In this document: positions 24,987 through 34,640 of the stretch, in pieces | Layout of the letters: each line of letters starts with the position of its first letter | How positions within the stretch are numbered: the stretch's first letter is position 1 | Assembly: GCA_022800935.1 (NCBI GenBank) | Contig: JAAWRH010000021.1 | Coordinates: 1-64,000, forward strand | DNA: 64,000 bases | Reading direction: 5' to 3' | Source: Oscillospiraceae bacterium | GTDB lineage: Bacteria; Bacillota; Clostridia; Oscillospirales; Ruminococcaceae | The notes under the pieces: model-generated | The model's input: the letters and a program-made list of their open reading frames with translations, nothing else | What the model was told of the DNA's origin: nothing | Database searches by the model: none | Program-made: the position numbers and the translations under genes

Positions 24987-26965
24987 TGCTGTCCTCTCTC
25001 GGTACTGAGATACTTTTGAAACCACCCCAATATCTCATTCAGCCGTCCCTCCCGGTTCCATGGCTTGCCGCTGCGGGACAGCTCATGGCTCTCCCCGCGG
25101 AATAGACAGAGCTTTGCCGGAACGCCCAAAGTTTTCAGAGCATTGAACATAGAAAGCCCCTCCCCCATCCAGCAGCGGAAATCGTTGTCCGAATGTATGA
25201 ACAGGGTTGGCGTCTTGGCATTTGGCGCATACTTCAAGGGGGATTGATCCCAAGTCTTGGTATAATCCTCAAAGGCAGTATGTAAAATATGCCGGTGCAT
25301 AAAGGTATACCCAATATCCGAAGTAAATTCATACAGCAGCCAGTTGGAGATGGAGCGCTGGGAAACTGCCGCCTTGAACCGGTTGGTGTGCCCGATGATC
25401 CAGTTGGTCATATATCCGCCGTAGCTCCCTCCGGTCACGCCGAAGCGTTCCGGGTCTGCGTCGGGATAAACCCGGAGCATTTCGTCGGCAAAATCCATCA
25501 GATTGTCGTAGTCGATTGTACCATATTTTCCGTACACATCCGCGAAAGCATCCCCTCTGCCCTCCGAGCCCCTGGGGTTGCAGAAAAACACAAAATAACC
25601 TGCGTTTGCCCATTGCTGCATCTCATGGCAGAAAATATTTCCATAGGTTCCCCGCGGCCCGCCATGGATGTTCAGGATTGCCGGGTATTTCTTGCCGGGG
25701 GTATAGTCCAAGGGCTTGATGGCCCATCCGTGAATCAGATATCCATCCGACGCGGTAAAGGTATGGTGTTCCACCGGGAGAACGGAGTAATCCTTCAGGA
25801 ATTGGTCGTTGAAATGGGTAATCTGTTCGCCGTTCTCATACAGCTCGTTCAGATGGCCGTTAAAGAAGCCGCCGTATACGATTCTGTCTCCGGACACATC
25901 GAAGAAATCGGCGGATCCATCCGGGGTAAGGTGGGTAGAAATCCTTCCGTCTGCGGAGAGCTTGCACAGACAGGCGGTGTTTTCCAGAATAGACAGAAAA
26001 TAAAACTCCTGTCCCGCCAGCTTCCAACCCTGTCCGCCTCCGCCCCTGGCATCAGAAACCAACCCGCCGTGGCCGATACAGCTATCCCAGTCAGCGAACA
26101 GCTTTAAATCTGAACCGTCCTGGTTCATCACATAAAAGTCCGGGGTATCGTTAATGGTTCCGCCGACAGCCCCAATTACCAGAATCTTTTCGCCCCATGG
26201 CAGAACCATATGGATTTGGCTTGTCCCTTGGGGAACCAGGGTAGTTGTTGTTTTAGAGGAAATATCGTAGCGGAAAGCGCCTTTCATGGGCGGGTTGACA
26301 TCGTTAAAATCCGCTCCAGTAAAATAAATACTGTCCCCTTCAACCTTGGTAAAGCCGGTATCAAAGTGAATCCCGGTAATTCTCTCTATGCTTCCGTCCG
26401 CGGAGTCATAAAGGTAAAGGGAGTTGCGGTTGCCGTTCCAAACGCCCCTGCCCTGGGACCAGAAGGGCAGCTCGTCAAAAGTATAATAGCCGATTTTCTC
26501 CTTAGCCTTTACAGCCTGTTCCCTTTCCTGCTCAGTGAGAGAGGGCCAGTCCGGGTCTTCCTTATGTACAACGGCCGTCAAAAGATATTTTGTGCCGGAA
26601 ACCTGCTGAATGGCAATGACCTTTAAAGGGATTTCAAAGGCCGGAAGGGCCTCTCCGCCCTTTGGGTCTAAAAGATAATAGGCGGTACAGGGGATTTTAG
26701 ACGACTGTTTTTTCTTGACCTTTTCATCCCTTGCCGCCGGGAACAGTATTTTGTTGTCCTCTGTCCAGATAAAGGAATTCACATCATGGCTTGCCGTGAG
26801 CTGGCGGACGTACTTCCCTTCCAGGAGGTATAAATCGCTGTTGTAGCCGTTTTTCTCCTTATCCGCCTGATGGAGCAGAAAGGCCCCCATGGTTTCGTCG
26901 GGGGAAAAGGTGATGCTGTTGGGATTGCGGAATTCATAAAGGGCCTTGGAGGTAATGGGGTTCAT
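24983..26965 (-). CDS. S9 family serine peptidase (acylaminoacyl-peptidase type)
   Basis: A 660-residue cytosolic peptidase. The first about 400 residues form a beta-propeller (repeated DLYLLEG, NSLYLYDSADGSIERIT-like blades) that restricts access to small peptides. The C-terminal alpha/beta hydrolase has the nucleophile Ser514 in GGSYGGY, the Asp in HSDNDFRC and the His in ESHELSRSG. IHGGPRG provides the oxyanion region. It should release N-blocked or short peptides for nutrition. It stands directly downstream of the MBL-fold gene, with a separate ribosome binding site. Confidence 0.93.
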   Translation of the reverse strand: MNPITSKALYEFRNPNSITFSPDETMGAFLLHQADKEKNGYNSDLYLLEGKYVRQLTASHDVNSFIWTEDNKILFPAARDEKVKKKQSSKIPCTAYYLLDPKGGEALPAFEIPLKVIAIQQVSGTKYLLTAVVHKEDPDWPSLTEQEREQAVKAKEKIGYYTFDELPFWSQGRGVWNGNRNSLYLYDSADGSIERITGIHFDTGFTKVEGDSIYFTGADFNDVNPPMKGAFRYDISSKTTTTLVPQGTSQIHMVLPWGEKILVIGAVGGTINDTPDFYVMNQDGSDLKLFADWDSCIGHGGLVSDARGGGGQGWKLAGQEFYFLSILENTACLCKLSADGRISTHLTPDGSADFFDVSGDRIVYGGFFNGHLNELYENGEQITHFNDQFLKDYSVLPVEHHTFTASDGYLIHGWAIKPLDYTPGKKYPAILNIHGGPRGTYGNIFCHEMQQWANAGYFVFFCNPRGSEGRGDAFADVYGKYGTIDYDNLMDFADEMLRVYPDADPERFGVTGGSYGGYMTNWIIGHTNRFKAAVSQRSISNWLLYEFTSDIGYTFMHRHILHTAFEDYTKTWDQSPLKYAPNAKTPTLFIHSDNDFRCWMGEGLSMFNALKTLGVPAKLCLFRGESHELSRSGKPWNREGRLNEILGWFQKYLSTERGQQ

Positions 26966-26997
26966 CGTAAATATCTCCTTTCAAAACGTAACCGGTT

Positions 26998-27774
26998 TTA
27001 CAGCCAAACTCCCCAGTCTCCATATCGGAAGGTACCGCTGCCATGGCAAAGCTTGCAGTCAGACTTGAGCTGCCTGAACGCATCCCGCATACGGCCCAAA
27101 ATCTCCGGCTGTATGTCCAATGAATGGTGACCTGGAAAAACCCTTTTTACAGGCAGCGCAGAAACCTTTTCCAGCGACGCAAGATACGCTTCCGGGTCGG
27201 TAGAGGGATAGTAGGCGAACAGGATATCCTTATAAACCAGATCTCCGGTAAACAGATACCCTCTCTCCGGCTCCCAAAAGCACAGATGCCCTGGTGAGTG
27301 TCCGGGGGTATGCAGTGCCTCAAGCTTCCTACCGCCGATGTCGATCACATCATGATCGGCCAACACCCTGGATGGCATCCCCTGGAAAAGCTCATAGCTG
27401 TTTACATCATAGCCGTCGGGCAGGTCACAGCGGTCAACGACCATTTCCCGGACGGTTTCAATGGACAATGGGAACCTTCCGCTGAGCCAGTCCAGCTCCG
27501 CAGAATGGGCATAAAAGTCCGGAAAATATTTATGCCCCCCGATATGGTCCCAGTGAATGTGGGTGGCGACCACGATAACAGGCTTATCCGTCAGAGTCTG
27601 CACCACATCATATATATTTTCAATTCCCAGGCCCGTATCAATCAGCAGGCTTCGCTTGCTCCCATTCAGCAGATAACAGTGGGTTTCCTCCCAGTGGCGG
27701 TACTCGCTGATAATATAGCTGTCCTGGTCAATTTGGTCGATTGTAAACCAGTTGTTTTTCATATTTAAATTCAC
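26998..27774 (-). CDS. MBL-fold metallohydrolase
   Basis: A 258-residue metallo-beta-lactamase-fold hydrolase with the metal motif THIHWDH (His72, His74, Asp76, His77), further ligands in HTPGHSPGHLCF and GDLVY, and a C-terminal FPGHHSL. The family includes glyoxalase II-like and lactonase-like enzymes; the substrate is not evident. The GTG start at 27774 overlaps the preceding stop (GTGA) with GGGAGA nine bases upstream. No signal peptide. Confidence 0.9.
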   Translation of the reverse strand: MNLNMKNNWFTIDQIDQDSYIISEYRHWEETHCYLLNGSKRSLLIDTGLGIENIYDVVQTLTDKPVIVVATHIHWDHIGGHKYFPDFYAHSAELDWLSGRFPLSIETVREMVVDRCDLPDGYDVNSYELFQGMPSRVLADHDVIDIGGRKLEALHTPGHSPGHLCFWEPERGYLFTGDLVYKDILFAYYPSTDPEAYLASLEKVSALPVKRVFPGHHSLDIQPEILGRMRDAFRQLKSDCKLCHGSGTFRYGDWGVWL

Positions 27775-28346
27775 TTTTGTTCTTCTCCCTTTTGCGCAGC
27801 AATGGAAATCCAGGCCGGCAGCGCCGCCATAGGATTGAATTCCCAGTTATTGATGTTTTTCATTTTATCAGGATTCTGCTGGATCAATTCATCATAGGAA
27901 AACCAAAAGGACGCACCCACAGCCGGTAACTCTGCCATTTCTTTGATAGAGAGCCGCGCTTTGGTCATCGCGTTTACCAGGTCCTGAACGCGCCAATGGC
28001 AGCTTGGCATCGTCTCCCAATATGGCTTTATCACCTGAGGCGCTTTCCAGGGCTCGCCTGTAAAGGGGCGGTTAAAGGGGTGAATATCATACATAATCGA
28101 AAAGCCTGACGGCTTTAATACCCTTTCAATATTCTGATACATTACCGCCAAATCGGCAATCCAAGTATGGGTGCCGTTTGAGGTGTAGACCAAGTCAAAC
28201 TCGTTATCTTTCAGTTTGGAAAGCCGCATGGTATCGTCGCAGACAAAGGAAATGCGCAGATGCAGCTTATCTGCGATTTCCTGGGCGTGTTCTAACTGCT
28301 TTTCGCTGATGTCCGAATGGCGCATATCCTCAAACGCTCTATACAT
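27771..28346 (-). pseudogene. Truncated class I SAM methyltransferase
   Basis: The 191-codon frame begins in the middle of a methyltransferase domain: DISEKQLEHAQEIA is the segment that follows the glycine-rich SAM loop, and FDLVYTSNGTHTWIAD with VLKPSGFSIMYDIHPF are motifs further on. The first about 60 residues, including motif I that binds SAM, are absent. The frame starts three bases after the stop of a foreign-looking fragment. It is probably inactive, although it is still coupled to the MBL gene by overlap. Confidence 0.7.
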
Positions 28347-28348
28347 GA

Positions 28349-28534
28349 TTACTCTTCTCCGATATCCATATTCCGGAGCATTTTCACCTCATCAAGGGAG
28401 AATCCGGAAACGTTAGATACTTCCTCGAAGGAATATCGTCCGGATTTCAGCATATGAAGAGCCGCTGTCCTGATTCCCTCTATTCTCCCTTCCTCCCGTT
28501 CCTCACGGCGTATCTCCTCAATCGCTTTACACAT
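28349..28534 (-). pseudogene. Rpn/PD-(D/E)XK nuclease C-terminal fragment
   Basis: A 61-codon frame with a charged coil (EEIRREEREEGRIEGI) followed by AALHMLKSGRYSFEEVSNVSGFSLDEVKMLRN, which is the usual tail of Rpn-family recombination-promoting nucleases. The catalytic N-terminal 200 residues are missing. A purine-rich stretch precedes the ATG at 28534, so it may be expressed, but I consider it a remnant that replaced the beginning of the methyltransferase gene. Confidence 0.6.
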
Positions 28535-28635
28535 ATCATCCCCCACCTTTCTGTTTATCCAAATTCATTTTAACATGCTCCACCACTTTTTACAAGCAGG
28601 AGTTCAGAAAGCCCGCAGAAATCTATTTTCACCAG

Positions 28636-28664
28636 AAAAACGGGGCCCGCACTCGCAGGCCCCG
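28636..28664 (-). terminator. Terminator of purine permease gene
   Basis: On the minus strand CGGGGCC pairs with GGCCCCG around a ten-base loop and is followed by five T residues (28636-28640). It closes the permease transcript. Confidence 0.85.
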
Positions 28665-28693
28665 TCTTGCCGTATATAAACCCTCAAACCAAA

Positions 28694-30115
28694 TTACACA
28701 ATCAGGAAGAATTTTATCAGGAACAGCGCGGAAATCACATAGGTAAGGACAGAAACCTCCTTGGCCTTGCCGCTAAATACCTTGATCACGGTGTAGGAAA
28801 TCAGTCCCAGGCCGATGGCGTGGCCGATAGAGCCGGAAATCGGCATTCCAATGAGCATCAGGGTTACGGGGACCATCTGGTCCATGTCGTCAAACTTCAC
28901 GTTTTTCAGGCCCATCAGCATCAGGACGCCCACATAAATCAGCGCGGAGGAGGTGGCCGCCGCGGGGATAATGGCCGCAATGGGCGCGATGAAGATGCAG
29001 GCCAGGAACAGCACCCCGGTGGTCAGCGCCGTCAGGCCGGTGCGCCCTCCGGCTTCCACGCCGGAAGCGGATTCCACAAAGGTGGTGACGGTTGAGGTCC
29101 CAGTGCAGGCCCCGGCTACGGTGCCCAGGGCATCGGAGAGAAGGGCTTCCTTCATCTGGGGCATCTGACCCTTTTCGTCAACCATCCCGGCACGGGAGGC
29201 AGTGCCCACCAAGGTGCCGATGGTGTCGAACATGTCGATGATGCAGAAGGTGATCACCAGCGTGATGGCGGTGAACAGACCCATATCCATAAAGCCCTTG
29301 AAGTTGAACTTAAAGAAGGTGGTGGACACCATATCGCCAAAGGGAGGAATAAAGGAAGCGGTGGCCAGGGAGGCAAAGGGATTCTGCTTGAGGAAAACGG
29401 CGGAGCCAATCCAGTAGACCACCGAGGCCGCCAGCATACCCAGCAACACAGCCGCCTTTATCCCCTTCTTCGCCAGGATGATGATGACAAACAGCCCGAT
29501 AAACATGGTGACAACCTGGAGCACCATGGCGGAATATCCTGTGCCCATAGCGGTCTTAGCCACACTGGGGGTCAGCGCCCCGAAGAAATCCCGCATCACA
29601 TAGAAGGGGCCGCCGGTGTCGGAGTAAATCCCCGCGTTGGAGCCAAAGCCAATATTCATCAGCATCAGACCGATGGCAGGTGCGATGCCCAGACGAACCC
29701 CCAGGGGAATCGCCTCCACAATCTTATCCCGGACATTGAGGACCGAAAGGACGATAAAGACAACGCCCTCAATCAGGATAATGACCAACGCGGACTGAAA
29801 GCTTGCCACATAGGACATACCGGTCAGCCCTGCGATGTTAGCCACAACCACCGCAAAGAAGCTGTTGAGTCCCATGCCGGGGGCCAGGGCAAAGGGCTTG
29901 TTGGCCAGAAACGCCATGCAGAACATGGCAAAGGCCGAAGCCAGGCAGGTTGCCATGAAAACGCCGTTCCACAGCGCGGAGCCCACGTCAAAGTTGGTGA
30001 GCAGGTTGGGGTTCAGGGCGATGATATACGCCATCGTCATGAAGGTGGTCAACCCTGCCACAAGCTCGGTACGCACTGTGGAGCCGTTTTCTTTGACCTT
30101 AAAGAACTTCTCCAT
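28694..30115 (-). CDS. NCS2-family purine permease (AzgA/PbuG type)
   Basis: A 473-residue membrane transporter with about 13-14 helices. The N-terminus TELVAGLTTFMTMAYIIALNP and the segment DMFDTIGTLVGTASRAGM are the family hallmarks of the hypoxanthine/guanine/adenine group, as opposed to uracil/xanthine carriers. It imports purine bases by proton symport. A guanine-type purine riboswitch lies in its leader, which supports hypoxanthine or guanine as substrate and predicts repression when purines are plentiful. AGGAGG stands before the ATG. Confidence 0.92.
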   Translation of the reverse strand: MEKFFKVKENGSTVRTELVAGLTTFMTMAYIIALNPNLLTNFDVGSALWNGVFMATCLASAFAMFCMAFLANKPFALAPGMGLNSFFAVVVANIAGLTGMSYVASFQSALVIILIEGVVFIVLSVLNVRDKIVEAIPLGVRLGIAPAIGLMLMNIGFGSNAGIYSDTGGPFYVMRDFFGALTPSVAKTAMGTGYSAMVLQVVTMFIGLFVIIILAKKGIKAAVLLGMLAASVVYWIGSAVFLKQNPFASLATASFIPPFGDMVSTTFFKFNFKGFMDMGLFTAITLVITFCIIDMFDTIGTLVGTASRAGMVDEKGQMPQMKEALLSDALGTVAGACTGTSTVTTFVESASGVEAGGRTGLTALTTGVLFLACIFIAPIAAIIPAAATSSALIYVGVLMLMGLKNVKFDDMDQMVPVTLMLIGMPISGSIGHAIGLGLISYTVIKVFSGKAKEVSVLTYVISALFLIKFFLIV

Positions 30116-30219
30116 AAAAAATAACCCTCCTGTTTTATTTACTCTCAGTCAGGACAGTTTCTTCTACTGAGAAAAACAAAAACAGGCGGGTTTTTGTCAA
30201 AAATCCACACGTCTTTTTC

Positions 30220-30284
30220 TCCGGTAGTCGGCGGATAGGCCGCCGGTAGAAACTCAGGAACCGTTTCATCCTGACTATACCGAA
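30220..30284 (-). ncRNA. Purine riboswitch aptamer (guanine type)
   Basis: Read on the minus strand: P1 TTCGGT pairs with ACCGGA (30279-30284 and 30220-30225); J1/2 is ATAGT; P2 CAGGA/TCCTG closes a loop ending in GG; J2/3 is GTTTCTAC, the invariant purine-aptamer sequence; P3 CGGCG/CGCCG closes a loop containing CC able to kiss the GG; J3/1 is ACT, whose C specifies guanine or hypoxanthine. The expression platform follows: 30214-30227 can pair with 30164-30176, and T-rich stretches stand before the permease gene. P2 and P3 are shorter than in the xpt riboswitch. Confidence 0.88.
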
Positions 30285-30412
30285 TAAAATATTTTACAAA
30301 ATAATAGCACACTCGACAGAAAAAATCCACTATTATTTTGAAAATTTTTAATAATTCCTTTATATTTTATCATTTTCGTTAAAAAATACAGCTTTTCTCC
30401 GGCGAACGGCCC

Positions 30413-30441
30413 AAAAAAGGCAGCCGTTCCCGACTGCCTTT
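30413..30441 (-). terminator. Terminator of pot operon
   Basis: GGCAG pairs with CTGCC around a ten-base loop, with a run of T residues on the minus strand (30413-30418) after the stem. It lies just past the potD stop. The 133 bases from here to the purine riboswitch hold only AT-rich DNA. Confidence 0.75.
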
Positions 30442-30449
30442 TCCAAAAG

Positions 30450-31769
30450 CTATTTCACATCATCATCCTGGTTGTTGTCTTCTTCGTCGTCTTCGTACTC
30501 TTCCTCCTCTTCTTCCTCCTCTTCCGGTACACCGGCAGCGTCGGTCTTTTGTTTCTTTTTCTTGCCCACTAAAACCAGCAGGACGCCCAGGGCGACAATC
30601 AAAACAATCCAGACGGGAGAAAACCCTCCTCCCTGTTCCTTCTTCTCGTCCGCGCTGGCGGAGGTGGAAAGCAGGCTGGTCCACAGCTGGTCGATGAGGG
30701 CGTTGGTCTCATCCGGCAGCACCAGGAAGGTCTCCGCCTTGTCCATAATCTCCTGGCTGGGGTAGGAGATGGGGCTGTTCTGGGTCTCCTCGTCCAGCAG
30801 CGCAAAGGCGGCGGTGTTGGGGGTGGAGTAGCCAATCGCCTCAATGTTGGCGGCAGCGACCTCCGGCTCGCAGAGGAAGTTGATGTACATGTGGGCCGCC
30901 TGGACGTTCGCCGCGTCGGCGGGGATGCAAATGGAATCGATAAAGGTGTTGGTCCCCTCCTTGGGGGAAACAAAGGCCAGGTCGGGGTTGTCGTCTATCA
31001 TGGTGATGGCGTCCCCGGCATAGTAGGGGGCCACCGCCGCTTCGCCGCTGCCCATCTTGTCGAATATCTCGTCCATGACATAGCTTTGGACCAAAGGCTT
31101 CTGGGCCTTCAGCTCCTCAAAGGCGGCGCGAATCTCGTTTTCGTCGCTGGTGTTCATGGAGTACCCCAGCTTCTTCTCCGCAATCATCAGGGCGTCGCGG
31201 GGGTTGGAGAACATGAGGATGTCCCCTTTATACTTTTCGTCCCAGAGGATTTCCCAGCTGTCCACCGGTTCGGTGATTTTCGTCGTGTTGTAGATAATGC
31301 CGACGGTTCCCCAGGTATAGGGGACCGAATACTCCCCTGTGGGGTCAAAGGCGGCGTTCATGTAATCGGGGTCGATGTTGGAGAGGGCGGGAATCTGGCT
31401 GAGGTCCAGCTTCTGGACAAGCCCTTCCCGTATCATCCGCGCTATCATGTAGTCGGAGGGAATGATTATGTCATAGTTGACTGCTCCACTCTGGAGCTTG
31501 GCGTACAGTTCCTCATTGGTGGCAAAGGTGGTGTAGTTGACCTTGATTCCGGTCAGCTTCTCAAACTCCGCGTTTACATCCACAGAGCCCTCGGAGCCGT
31601 CGGAGATGTACTCTCCCCAGTTGTAAACGTTGAGGGAGATGTTCTGTCCCTTCATCGCGTCGTAGTATCCAGGATCGGAAACCTCCAGCGCGGAAACGGA
31701 CGGTAAAGGGGCCGCCGCAATCCCGGCGGCAATGGCGGCCGTCATAACGGCCCTGAGTTTTCTGTTCAA
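30450..31769 (-). CDS. potD: Spermidine/putrescine-binding protein with C-terminal membrane anchor
   Basis: Substrate-binding component of the polyamine ABC importer, about 439 residues. The N-terminal signal peptide (to about residue 28, ending SVSA) lacks a lipobox Cys. The binding-protein fold follows, with LNVYNWGEYISDG and YDIIIPSDYMI as PotD-typical parts. Unusually, the C-terminus adds one transmembrane helix (PVWIVLIVALGVLLVLVG), a KKKK stop-transfer cluster and an acidic low-complexity tail of nine Glu and many Asp. The anchor therefore replaces the usual lipid. Start: GTG at 31772 or TTG at 31769, five or eight bases after AGGAG. It is separated from potC by about 80 bases. Confidence 0.9.
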   Translation of the reverse strand: MNRKLRAVMTAAIAAGIAAAPLPSVSALEVSDPGYYDAMKGQNISLNVYNWGEYISDGSEGSVDVNAEFEKLTGIKVNYTTFATNEELYAKLQSGAVNYDIIIPSDYMIARMIREGLVQKLDLSQIPALSNIDPDYMNAAFDPTGEYSVPYTWGTVGIIYNTTKITEPVDSWEILWDEKYKGDILMFSNPRDALMIAEKKLGYSMNTSDENEIRAAFEELKAQKPLVQSYVMDEIFDKMGSGEAAVAPYYAGDAITMIDDNPDLAFVSPKEGTNTFIDSICIPADAANVQAAHMYINFLCEPEVAAANIEAIGYSTPNTAAFALLDEETQNSPISYPSQEIMDKAETFLVLPDETNALIDQLWTSLLSTSASADEKKEQGGGFSPVWIVLIVALGVLLVLVGKKKKQKTDAAGVPEEEEEEEEEYEDDEEDNNQDDDVK

Positions 31770-31848
31770 CACAATCACTCCTAATAAAATTTAATATATC
31801 GCAAACCAGAAATCGCTTTCCGGTTCCGAACCGTGCATATATCCTCTG

Positions 31849-32664
31849 CTAAAAGGACTGGCTTATCCTGGCCTGCTTCTTTTTAGTCTGCCTTGCGTCA
31901 TAGAGATTGATCATCACCAGCACCGCCAGCACCACAATAAAGATGATGGTGGAAAGGGCGTTGATCTCCGGGCTGACCTTTTTGCGGGTCATGGAATAGA
32001 TGGTGACCGGCAGTGTCTGGGAGGTGGGCCCGCTGACAAAATAGCTGATGATAAAGTCGTCCAGGGAGTAGGTAAAGGCCATCAGGAAGCCGGAGATAAT
32101 CCCCGGCATAATCTCCGGTATCACCACCTTGGCAAAGGCCTGGGTGGGGTTGCACCCCAAATCCAGCGCCGCCTCGTACACCGACTGGTCCAGCTGGCGC
32201 AGCTTGGGGATGACGTTCAAAATCACATAGGGGACATTGAAGGTGATGTGGGCCAGCGACAGGGTGATAAGCCCCATCTCCAAAGGAATATGCAGATGGG
32301 TGCGCAGGTAGACAAACAGCAGCATCAGCGAAACACCGGTGACAATCTCCGGGTCGATGATGGGCAGATAGGTGATGTTCATAATCACGCTGCGGGCCTT
32401 TTTGTTCATGGCCTGGATGCCGATAGCCGCCGCTGTCCCCAGTATGGTGGAAAGGACGGAGGAGATAAGGGCAATCAGCAGGGTGTTTCCCAGCGACGAG
32501 AGAATCAGCCGGTTGGAAAACAGCTCCTTGTACCATTTGAAGGTAAAGCCGGTGAAAACAGAGCGGCTTTTGGACTCGTTGAAGGAGTAGACAATCAGCA
32601 CGAAAATGGGGATGTACAGAAAGCCCATAATCAGCCAGGTGTAAATTTTCCCCAGTCGCTTCAC
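31849..32664 (-). CDS. potC: Spermidine/putrescine ABC permease, second subunit
   Basis: A 271-residue inner membrane permease with six helices and the cytoplasmic EAA loop, visible as YEAALDLGCNPTQAFAKVVIPEIMPGI, that docks on PotA. It starts in the last codon of potB (ATGA overlap). It forms the translocation pore with PotB. Helix 1 is FLYIPIFVLIVYSF. Confidence 0.95.
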   Translation of the reverse strand: MKRLGKIYTWLIMGFLYIPIFVLIVYSFNESKSRSVFTGFTFKWYKELFSNRLILSSLGNTLLIALISSVLSTILGTAAAIGIQAMNKKARSVIMNITYLPIIDPEIVTGVSLMLLFVYLRTHLHIPLEMGLITLSLAHITFNVPYVILNVIPKLRQLDQSVYEAALDLGCNPTQAFAKVVIPEIMPGIISGFLMAFTYSLDDFIISYFVSGPTSQTLPVTIYSMTRKKVSPEINALSTIIFIVVLAVLVMINLYDARQTKKKQARISQSF

Positions 32665-33473
32665 AGCAGCATCCCCTCCATTTCTTCCTCGGTGTCAATG
32701 CTCTTCATGACGAACATGCAGATGAGGATAAGTATCATCAGCAGCAGGGAGATGGCGGAGCCCAGGTTGGGGTTGTAGGCGTTGCCCAAAAACTGCATTT
32801 CAATCAGGTCGCCCACCATCAGGTTGGTGCCGCCCCCCAGCATTTTGGAGATAATAAAGGTGCTTGCCGCCGGGACAAAGACCATGGTGATTCCGGTGAC
32901 AATGCCGGACTTGCTCAGGGGAATCAGCACCTTCCACAGCACGCTGATATTGTCCGCCCCCAGGTCCTGGGCGGCCTCAATGATATGCGGCTCTATCTTG
33001 ACCATCACCGAGTAGAGGGGAAGTATCATGTAAGGTATGTAGTTATATACCATGCCCAGCACTACAGCGCCCTGGGTGTTTATCATCTGAAAGGGGCCCA
33101 GACCAATCAGCCCCAGAAGGCGGTTGATCAGGCCGGTTTTCTCCAAAAGGGTCATCCAGGCATAGGTGCGGAGCAAAAAATTCATCCACATGGGCAGCAT
33201 AACCAGCATCAAAAAGGTCCGCTGCTGGTTTTCCTGTTTGCGGGAGATGATAAAGGCCAGCGGATAGGCCAGCACCAGACAGATCACCGTAGAAATGGCC
33301 GACAGAAGGATAGACCTCCATATCACGCCCGCATACTGTCCCACCTGCGCGATATTGTCTAGAGTAAACGCCCCGGAGGAATCGGTAAAGGCGAACAGAA
33401 CAATCAGCCCCAGGGGGACGACGATAAAGATTGCCATCCACACCAAATAAGGGGCAGCCACCGCTTTTCTCAT
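32661..33473 (-). CDS. potB: Spermidine/putrescine ABC permease, first subunit
   Basis: A 270-residue permease with six helices and an EAA-like loop at [27 protein letters not shown]. It overlaps potA by 4 bp at its start and potC by 4 bp at its end. The N-terminus ([29 protein letters not shown]) has the first helix. Pairs with PotC. Confidence 0.95.
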   Translation of the reverse strand: MRKAVAAPYLVWMAIFIVVPLGLIVLFAFTDSSGAFTLDNIAQVGQYAGVIWRSILLSAISTVICLVLAYPLAFIISRKQENQQRTFLMLVMLPMWMNFLLRTYAWMTLLEKTGLINRLLGLIGLGPFQMINTQGAVVLGMVYNYIPYMILPLYSVMVKIEPHIIEAAQDLGADNISVLWKVLIPLSKSGIVTGITMVFVPAASTFIISKMLGGGTNLMVGDLIEMQFLGNAYNPNLGSAISLLLMILILICMFVMKSIDTEEEMEGMLL

Positions 33474-34588
33474 CTCTGACCTTCCACCTCCTTGGAAACC
33501 GCCTCGCCGGACACTGCCTTTTCCTTAGACTTTTTCCGGCGCTTTTTCATCTTTTTCATAATATGGATATCAAAGGGGGCTACCCTCATGCCAATCTCCT
33601 GTCCCGCATCCTCGCAGATGGTGGAATGGATGGTCCAAAGGAAACCGGTATCGTCCAGAACCTTCATTTCGTAATGGACCCCTTTGAAGATAACCCTCTG
33701 CACCTTGCCGGTAAACTGGCCCTCCTCCAGGGGGACGACCTTCAGGTCCTCCGGGCGGATCACCATGTCCACCGCCTCCCCCGGCTCAAAGCCCACGTCC
33801 ACACAGGGCAGTGTCTTCCCGCCGAAGGTGACAGTCTTGTCCTCCGGCATCACCGCGTCCACGATGTTGCTCTCCCCGATAAAGTCAGCCACAAAGGCGT
33901 TTTTCGGCTCGTTGTAAATATCCTGGGGGGTGCCAATCTGCTGGATTTCGCCGTCCCGCATAACCACGATGGTGTCCGACATGGTCAGTGCCTCCTCCTG
34001 GTCGTGGGTGACATAGATAAAGGTGATGCCCATCCGCTGCTGAATGGACTTCAGCTCCGCCTGCATCTCCTTGCGCAGCTTTAAATCCAGGGCGCCCAGG
34101 GGCTCATCCAGTAAAAGCACCTTGGGATGGTTTACCAGCGCCCTGGCAATGGCTACCCGCTGCTGCTGCCCGCCGGAAAGCTGCTCCACCCGCCGGGTCT
34201 GGAAGCCCTTCAGGTTCACCAGGCCCAGCATCTCGGCCACCCGCTTCTGTATCTGTTCCTCCGGCGTTTTGGTCAGCCGCAGTCCAAAGGCGACGTTCTC
34301 GAACACGTCCAGATGGGGAAACAGGGCGTACCGCTGAAAAACGGTGTTGACCTGGCGCTTATAGGGGGGCAGATGGTTTATCCGCTTTCCCTCAAAGAAC
34401 ACGTCCCCCGCGTCCGGCTCGGTAAAGCCGCCGATAATGCGCAGGGTCGTCGTCTTCCCGCAGCCGGAGGGGCCCAGGAAGGTGACAAACTCCTTGTCCC
34501 GGATATCCAAGTCAATTCCCTTGAGGACCTTGGTATCCTCAAAGGATTTGGTCAGGTTTTTCAGGCGGATGATGTATTGTTCAGCCAT
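33470..34588 (-). CDS. potA: Spermidine/putrescine ABC transporter ATPase
   Basis: A 372-residue ATPase with Walker [10 protein letters not shown], signature LSGGQQQR, Walker [13 protein letters not shown] and a C-terminal TOBE regulatory domain ([21 protein letters not shown]). It ends with a Lys-rich tail. The ATG at 34588 is nine bases after AGGAG; an in-frame ATG at 34597 overlaps that site. First gene of the operon, driven by the promoter at 34770-34797 after a leader with two hairpins. It couples ATP hydrolysis to polyamine import. Confidence 0.96.
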   Translation of the reverse strand: MAEQYIIRLKNLTKSFEDTKVLKGIDLDIRDKEFVTFLGPSGCGKTTTLRIIGGFTEPDAGDVFFEGKRINHLPPYKRQVNTVFQRYALFPHLDVFENVAFGLRLTKTPEEQIQKRVAEMLGLVNLKGFQTRRVEQLSGGQQQRVAIARALVNHPKVLLLDEPLGALDLKLRKEMQAELKSIQQRMGITFIYVTHDQEEALTMSDTIVVMRDGEIQQIGTPQDIYNEPKNAFVADFIGESNIVDAVMPEDKTVTFGGKTLPCVDVGFEPGEAVDMVIRPEDLKVVPLEEGQFTGKVQRVIFKGVHYEMKVLDDTGFLWTIHSTICEDAGQEIGMRVAPFDIHIMKKMKKRRKKSKEKAVSGEAVSKEVEGQR

Positions 34589-34640
34589 GGTGAACATCTC
34601 CTTTCACAAGCTCCGGCTTTCACGGAGACGTTATGCGGCG

